Shown here piece after piece: positions 5,452 through 9,482 of a stretch of DNA of 9,482 nt. Origin of the DNA: Scalindua sp964437425 (lineage in GTDB: Bacteria > Planctomycetota > Brocadiia > Brocadiales > Scalinduaceae); the NCBI GenBank assembly GCA_964437425.1, contig CAYTGO010000090.1, positions 1 to 9,482 of the forward strand, in the 5' to 3' direction. The translations under genes were made by a program, and so were the position numbers. Each line of letters opens with the position of its first letter. Position 1 is the first letter of the stretch. The notes beneath the pieces are model-generated. The model was not told where the DNA came from, searched no databases, and saw only the letters and a program-made list of their open reading frames with translations.

Positions 5452-6672
5452 TTATGTAACATTCACTGGAAAACCATTTAAGCCTTGCGGTCGACGTGTA
5501 CCAGTTGCATCAAAAAAATCATTAAATATTTTGAGTAGTATCGAATCGACAGACTTTTGATTTGTATCTACAAGCTCGTAACGTGATTGAATTTTAGGTA
5601 AGTTAATTGGCCCCAGGTATTGATCGATATAATTCGGGCCCATAACCATGCGGTATTTCTCTACACCTGCAGCACCTGCCTCAACAATAAGAGGACATTT
5701 ATACCCCAACTGTTTCTCTGCGAAGTTGACATAATTGCGTAGCCCAGCGCTCAATACCTTTTCGTAACTAGCGCTATGAATTTTTTTATCCTCAGCGAGA
5801 AGCATGGAGTTTATACCCCATAACTCTCTATTCCGAAAAATCTGTGTCGAATTTAGAAGTCTCCTACTCCCAGCCCCCATTTTGTAGGAAAATATTATAC
5901 CACCGTACTTATTTCGCTCATGTAATGGTAAACCAGTTATGCCAAAGCGAAGAGGTGATAACTTGTGCTCATCTAATAGGTCGGAAATCTCCGGCTCGCT
6001 AAGAGGTTCCATAGCCTCTTTTGGAATAACACGTAAATAGATTAGGGCATGCGAACCGTAGCGAAAGTCGTCATCTTCCGGGTCAAAGTATTCTGCACAG
6101 GAACCAATACTGGATATTTCGTCGTGTGGGTTTTGAAATGTGCTTTCAATACTGCTGCGTTTTGCGTCTAGGCAATCTTTCAATGCGGACTTAAACATGC
6201 CAACCATTTGAGCACGTACTTCCGTTATTTGCTCTCTATTTGAATCTGCAGGAAGTTTGTATATGATTGGGCCACCTTTGTGGCGAAGGTCAAACGGAAG
6301 CGACTCTCTGCCCCCGTATGCTTCGTTAAGAACCATCAGCAGGCCTTCGTCTCCCACGAAAGAAAGTGCATAGCCCAACTCAATTGCAACATTAGGATTT
6401 ATCAAAGACTTGCCTTCATTAGTCTTTCCAATAGGGGTAACATCCGCAATAAACACCGCACTATTCCGAATCTTCTCTAATATTGCTTGGGCAAGGTCAG
6501 GCGAACCAGGAATACCCTTGCGGTCATGATCGAGGTGCAGTTTTTCTCGCACCGGTTCATCAAGCTCGTCTCCTAATGCCAATTGCTCTACAGCATCTAA
6601 GAGCACTCCACGGATAAAGTGCCTACCCGTCTTGCCTGGAGTATCACTCTGCCAAGACCAGAAAATTTTCAT
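5452..6672 (-). CDS. TIR-like (nucleotide-processing) domain protein, candidate immune signalling enzyme
   Basis: 406 residues. Residues 1-165 have the TIR / nucleoside-deoxyribosyltransferase-like fold pattern: first strand KIFWSWQSD (2-10), helix with TGRHFIRGVLLDAVEQL, then PGSPDLAQAILEKIRNS followed by strand AVFIADVTPIG (72-82), then NPNVAIELGYALSF (92-105). Glu98 sits in the helix position used as catalytic glutamate by TIR NADases and deoxyribosyltransferases. Strand LLMVLNE follows. Residues about 180-406 are a second domain I do not recognise; it carries FGITGLPLHERN and ends with FPVNVT. No membrane segment or signal is seen. A weak Shine-Dalgarno GGAG lies 12 nt before the ATG. The gene is upstream of and co-directional with the caspase-like gene, suggesting a signal producer paired with an effector. 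NAD+ or nucleotide substrate is inferred; a plain hydrolase or deoxyribosyltransferase-like enzyme is the alternative. Confidence 0.7.
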   Translation of the reverse strand: MKIFWSWQSDTPGKTGRHFIRGVLLDAVEQLALGDELDEPVREKLHLDHDRKGIPGSPDLAQAILEKIRNSAVFIADVTPIGKTNEGKSLINPNVAIELGYALSFVGDEGLLMVLNEAYGGRESLPFDLRHKGGPIIYKLPADSNREQITEVRAQMVGMFKSALKDCLDAKRSSIESTFQNPHDEISSIGSCAEYFDPEDDDFRYGSHALIYLRVIPKEAMEPLSEPEISDLLDEHKLSPLRFGITGLPLHERNKYGGIIFSYKMGAGSRRLLNSTQIFRNRELWGINSMLLAEDKKIHSASYEKVLSAGLRNYVNFAEKQLGYKCPLIVEAGAAGVEKYRMVMGPNYIDQYLGPINLPKIQSRYELVDTNQKSVDSILLKIFNDFFDATGTRRPQGLNGFPVNVT

Positions 6673-6741
6673 TTAATAAACAATCTCCAAATCAATGGTA
6701 TATAACACATTATTATGAAGTTTCTAGACTAAAACAAACAT

Positions 6742-6747
6742 ATTATA
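6742..6747 (-). promoter_or_regulatory. Candidate -10 element of the TIR-like gene
   Basis: The minus strand reads a perfect TATAAT about 70 bp before the start codon. The nearest -35-like hexamer (TTGATG, 6761-6766) is only 13 bp away, which is too short for a standard promoter, so an activator-dependent or different promoter is possible. Confidence 0.35.
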
Positions 6748-6757
6748 TAAAAAGCAT

Positions 6758-6775
6758 ATCCATCAAATGATGGAT
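6758..6775. promoter_or_regulatory. Operator-like palindrome
   Basis: ATCCATCA and TGATGGAT are exact 8-bp reverse complements separated by AA. The site lies about 86-103 bp before the TIR-like start codon and covers the position of its -35 region. It may bind a dimeric regulator; none is encoded next to it. Confidence 0.4.
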
Positions 6776-6932
6776 TATATTCTATGTGGCATGAAAACTA
6801 GTAGAATGTATTAATACTGAAGCTTATAATACTCATGCTTCTTTAAATAAGTGAATTGCTCTTTCTGGACAAACCTTCCACTAATTTTCTTTTCTGTAAT
6901 GATACTACTGCTTGCGCAAATTGTAAAAATGC

Positions 6933-6948
6933 ATACCTGTATAGGTAT
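6933..6948 (-). terminator. Weak terminator-like hairpin after the membrane-protein operon
   Basis: ATACCT and AGGTAT (6 bp each, 4-nt loop) are followed on the minus strand by GCATTTTTA. The stem is AT-rich and weak, but the position, about 95 bp after the last membrane-protein stop codon, fits a terminator. Confidence 0.3.
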
Positions 6949-7040
6949 TTATTATTCTATGCTTATGCGGTCGATCCTTCGCCGTTTTGCAGGCTTCGTG
7001 TTTGCCATGAAGTGATTTGTAGTCTATAATCTTTGCCACT

Positions 7041-7481
7041 TTATTCTTTAGATATATCAGGCTTTAAATAATCCTCAATCTCTTGCTTAGTTGTTTGCTT
7101 GAGTTGCACATTTTCAAGAACTTTTTCACATAGCCCAATATACATCTTTTGAATTTGCCAATCAGGGGTACCTTTGTCTTTTGCTTGTTTTATTATTTCA
7201 AGGGCTTTTTCTTCATTATCTCCCAACAAACTTCCCTTTTTAAATAGATAGAGTTTTATGGTTTGAATGTGTAATACGGCTACTCCTAGAATAATGTATT
7301 CCCATGCCTGAATCTTAGACAAATCAATCAAAAATGATAGTCTAGCAAAAAGCGGGCTAAAGATTTTAATTATTGCATTAATTGCTACCCCAACGATCAC
7401 GCCCAGAGATGTCCTAATTGGGTAACCTATTAAAAGAATTCTTATTGCTGTACTTAAGAGGTTGGTTAAGCGGTCTATCAT
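7041..7481 (-). CDS. Small two-helix membrane protein of unknown function
   Basis: 146 residues. Two hydrophobic segments at about 25-45 (LGVIVGVAINAIIKIFSPLF) and 59-80 (AWEYIILGVAVLHIQTIKLY) predict an inner-membrane protein. They are followed by a charged, probably cytoplasmic helical tail with GDNEEKALEIIKQAKDKG (87-104) and CEKVLENVQLK. The same short motif, G-[DN]-N-E-x2-A-x-E-I-I, occurs after the last helix of the upstream membrane protein. It is the second gene of a two-gene unit; its ATG lies 16 bp after the neighbour's stop codon, with a weak GGTAGGG ribosome binding site. The gene is distinctly AT-rich. I do not recognise a named family; the context next to candidate defence genes is suggestive only. 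Confidence 0.65.
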   Translation of the reverse strand: MIDRLTNLLSTAIRILLIGYPIRTSLGVIVGVAINAIIKIFSPLFARLSFLIDLSKIQAWEYIILGVAVLHIQTIKLYLFKKGSLLGDNEEKALEIIKQAKDKGTPDWQIQKMYIGLCEKVLENVQLKQTTKQEIEDYLKPDISKE

Positions 7482-7497
7482 AATACCCTACCAATTT

Positions 7498-8091
7498 TCA
7501 ATTTGTAATTACTATACCTGGTCTGACCTTGAAAACCACATGTTTTATTTCCTTTAAATCTTCATTGTTTATAATACTTTTTAACTTATCACCATCTGTG
7601 AAATCAATATTGGATGACTCTTCAATTATGAACTGAATTATTTCTCGTGCTTCACGTTCGTTGTTACCATAAAATCCGTGTCGTAATCGATAATCAAAAA
7701 TACATTTACCTACAGATAGTATCACAATTAAAAGAGTGCAGACAAATATTACAAAATAATTAAGTGTGTAATTGATAAAGTGTGGCAACATGAGATAAAT
7801 AGTTAATACAATCAGAAGAGTTATTGTTGTTTTTTTGGTTTCATTTGCTTTTCTTTCTTGCATTATTCCAACGATTGACAGCTTTGTATATTTTTGAATA
7901 ATTTTGCTTCTCTTCATTATATTCGGGAGTAGTTTAATAAACGATATGAACATCACTGCAAGAGAACCTGTGGCAATACCTGTGAGTGCAGCTGCTATAT
8001 TGCTAGATAAGCCAACTAAATCTAAAATTGTAAAAAGACAAGCGCCAAGGGACGCTGTCGTTACAACATGTATTAGATAGTTACGTTTCAT
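7498..8091 (-). CDS. Four-helix membrane protein of unknown function
   Basis: 197 residues. Hydrophobic segments at about 7-27, 33-56, 88-105 and 109-130 predict four membrane helices in two hairpins, separated by a basic loop (about 57-87). The C-terminal soluble part (131-197) starts DYRLRHGFYGNNEREAREII, which resembles the tail of the downstream gene product. A strong ribosome binding site (AGGAG, 8-nt spacer) and a good promoter precede it, making it the first gene of the membrane-protein pair. No catalytic motif is visible. A holin-like, channel or sensor role cannot be separated by reading. It is AT-rich like its partner, which suggests common acquisition. Confidence 0.7.
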   Translation of the reverse strand: MKRNYLIHVVTTASLGACLFTILDLVGLSSNIAAALTGIATGSLAVMFISFIKLLPNIMKRSKIIQKYTKLSIVGIMQERKANETKKTTITLLIVLTIYLMLPHFINYTLNYFVIFVCTLLIVILSVGKCIFDYRLRHGFYGNNEREAREIIQFIIEESSNIDFTDGDKLKSIINNEDLKEIKHVVFKVRPGIVITN

Positions 8092-8099
8092 GATATTGT

Positions 8100-8104
8100 C
8101 TCCT
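8100..8104 (-). promoter_or_regulatory. Strong ribosome binding site of the membrane-protein operon
   Basis: AGGAG on the minus strand, 8 nt before the ATG at 8091. It is the best Shine-Dalgarno in the minus-strand block. Confidence 0.7.
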
Positions 8105-8129
8105 GGATGTTATTATAATAATTATGGTT

Positions 8130-8158
8130 ATAATAAACCGCTTCGGAAGGATTTTCAA
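8130..8158 (-). promoter_or_regulatory. Sigma70-type promoter of the membrane-protein operon
   Basis: The minus strand reads TTGAAA (8153-8158), a 17-bp spacer, and TATTAT (8130-8135); each hexamer matches consensus at 5 of 6 positions. Transcription would start near 8123, giving a leader of about 30 nt that contains the AGGAG site. Confidence 0.55.
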
Positions 8159-8421
8159 CAATATATATGCTTACTGTTAAATAATAGTTATGCTATACTC
8201 AGCAAATACCTCAATAATTCTACGCTAGCTTGTACCATGCATTGTAATGTAACACATCGAAGCATATTCAGCTATTTTATCATTATGATTCACAATTCTG
8301 TCATCATTAACAGTATCCGAGACACATATTTCAAGTTGTTTAGAACACTCTTTCTCCAAAGCACTGGGGTCGGACCAGGCTAGGTTGTTAATGCAAAAAA
8401 CACATCTCTATAGTCTTTATT

Positions 8422-9482
8422 CTACGTCAGTTTGTAGTCTCCACCCTTTCTCCCTCTTAACCTTGACAGGAGCTCTCTCCTTAATCCCCAGGCGGTTACA
8501 TCCGGCCCGGCTCCGGGAGACTCTATAATATATTTTTTGTCGCCGTTGAAAATATCTGTCTCGACGATGACTTTATTTGATGAGCCTTTCAGTGTGCCGA
8601 GAGGGGAGTCCGGAAGGACTTCCTTCAGGCTTACTTTGAAAGTAGAGTTACCATTTTCACCTAGACTGAAGTTGGCAACATATCTCAGTGTTTTTCCTCT
8701 GGATCTGGCAGAATCTACTTTCTCTTTTATCTCCTGATCGGCTCCTTTTACAGATTCCATGAAATCATCTACGTCATCTATGTTCAGGAATGATTCATCA
8801 ATGAAGCCTTCCAACTCAATATCAGACATTGAGACGTTATGTCCGAATGTTCTCGCACAAATTATCAGTTTCCTGGCAACGTCAAGTCCGTTCAGGTCAT
8901 CTTTCGGGTGAGGTTCGGTATAACCCATATTTTTCGCGTCAATAAGTATTTCTGAAAAACTTCTCTCTCCCTTCTCCAATTCAGCACACAGGTATCCCAG
9001 TGTACCGGAAAAACAGGCCTCGATTTTTTTTACTATCTCTGAAGTATCGTAATAGTCCAGTAGATTCGAGACTGCATTTGCGCCGGCCATCACCGTGCAG
9101 AGAAACCCATATCTTTCTCTGTAGCGAGTAAGTGTACTGAACACGTCAGTAGGGTATATGGAGAGAGGGTTCTTATTTGCGGTAATCATGGTCTCCTCTG
9201 AATCGTTGATTACTGCCAGGTGGAAATCTCTTAAATCGTCCTTTCCGGCAGTAATGTCAACAAACGCAATTTCACCGGCCATTCCATTATCTTTGATTAA
9301 TTTTAATAGATCAGACAGGCTGTCGAATGGGTGATACTCATCTGATCCCTGCATATATTCCTTAAATTCATCTTTTGAATCTCTCCATTTATGAATATCT
9401 TCAGGCCTCTCCTGAATCTTAAGGCCATGACGATTAAACCAGAAACCCTTACTGTCTGTCAGTGCTATTACGTTTGTAGGAT
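8422..9482 (-). CDS. hom: Homoserine dehydrogenase (ThrA/MetL-type), C-terminal 352 residues, 5' partial
   Basis: The frame is open from the right edge (first whole codon 9478-9480) to TAG at 8422. The enzyme reduces aspartate semialdehyde to homoserine with NAD(P)H, at the branch to threonine and methionine. The fragment begins in the nucleotide-binding domain: VIALTDSKGFWFNRHGL matches the SKxxxxNxHGL of ThrA. Next come VDITAG (equivalent of DCTSS), ITANKNP (VTPNKK), TVMAGANAV, and FSGTLGYL (SGSLSYIF). The catalytic region YTEPHPKDDLNGLDVARK follows, with the Glu, Asp and Lys expected for catalysis. It ends SPGAGPDVTAWGLRREL, and no ACT domain follows. Only the extreme N-terminus is missing for a monofunctional enzyme; a fused aspartate kinase domain beyond the edge is equally possible. 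It is a core gene and forms the right boundary of the island. Confidence 0.88.
   Translation of the reverse strand, partial: PTNVIALTDSKGFWFNRHGLKIQERPEDIHKWRDSKDEFKEYMQGSDEYHPFDSLSDLLKLIKDNGMAGEIAFVDITAGKDDLRDFHLAVINDSEETMITANKNPLSIYPTDVFSTLTRYRERYGFLCTVMAGANAVSNLLDYYDTSEIVKKIEACFSGTLGYLCAELEKGERSFSEILIDAKNMGYTEPHPKDDLNGLDVARKLIICARTFGHNVSMSDIELEGFIDESFLNIDDVDDFMESVKGADQEIKEKVDSARSRGKTLRYVANFSLGENGNSTFKVSLKEVLPDSPLGTLKGSSNKVIVETDIFNGDKKYIIESPGAGPDVTAWGLRRELLSRLRGRKGGDYKLT

Larger units (their letters stand above)
6673..7040. other. AT-rich spacer upstream of the TIR-like gene
   Basis: 368 bases with no convincing gene on either strand. It holds the regulatory leader of the TIR-like gene (palindrome at 6758-6775 and a minus-strand TATAAT at 6742-6747). 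It also holds a hairpin after the membrane-protein operon (6933-6948). The segment 6968-7010 (CGGTCGATCCTTCGCCG, GCAGGCTTCGTG) is noticeably richer in GC than its surroundings but shows no recognisable element. Confidence 0.5.
8092..8421. other. Spacer with promoter, and possible gene remnant
   Basis: 330 bases between the membrane-protein operon and the homoserine dehydrogenase stop codon. The left end is the leader of the operon. At 8225-8402 the minus strand keeps an open frame of about 58 codons reading ALEKECSKQLEICVSDTVND and onwards. It has no start codon, and after a TAG the same frame stays open for about 15 more codons (RRIIEVFAEYSITII). It may be a decayed gene end or chance. At 8366-8382 the palindromic CTGGGGTCGGACCAGG recalls REP-type elements linked to small transposases. 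Confidence 0.35.

Noticed and set aside
8090..8383. Plus-strand 97-codon ORF
   Set aside because: It covers the promoter and leader of the membrane-protein operon, has no Shine-Dalgarno, and encodes Asn/Ile/Tyr-rich sequence typical of AT-rich non-coding DNA.

Overview
The window looks like an accessory island between two housekeeping genes of a fairly low-GC, probably Gram-negative environmental bacterium. At the left edge is the 3' end of der (a ribosome-assembly GTPase, + strand). At the right edge is a ThrA-type homoserine dehydrogenase (- strand) whose start lies outside the window. The intergenic DNA is full of short-period degenerate repeats (for example CTTCGTG units, CGCAACCC units and GATTnnnCGGATAAA-like units). 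In my experience such repeats are frequent in environmental genomes such as anammox planctomycetes, but this does not fix the taxon. No rRNA, tRNA, CRISPR array, integrase or intact transposase was found.

Layout: 1-206 end of der; 207-617 repeat-rich spacer; 618-2024 (+) a ParB-like/HTH/DNA methyltransferase fusion; 2025-2565 dense repeats including a ~260-bp imperfect inverted repeat; 2566-3204 (+) a RadC-like JAB-domain protein with an unusual Rpn-type tail; a clear intrinsic terminator at 3361-3386. From there to the right edge every gene is on the minus strand: caspase-like protease (3427-5172), TIR-like protein (5452-6672), two small membrane proteins in tandem (7041-7481 and 7498-8091), a 330-bp spacer, and the homoserine dehydrogenase (8422 to the edge).

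Functional reading: the strongest biological signal is the pair of a TIR-like protein (transcribed first) and a caspase-like protease with a long uncharacterised C-terminal domain. This is the composition of bacterial TIR-caspase immunity (type IV Thoeris), in which a TIR enzyme makes a cyclic ADP-ribose-type signal that activates a caspase-like effector. Whether these two proteins work that way is inference, and their sensor domains do not belong to a family I recognise. The tandem membrane proteins share a short cytoplasmic motif and probably act together; they could be a separate two-gene module or accessory to the TIR/caspase pair. The methyltransferase and RadC-like genes form a separate plus-strand block. 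Their leaders are copies of one repeat family, so that family supplies their 5' untranslated regions.
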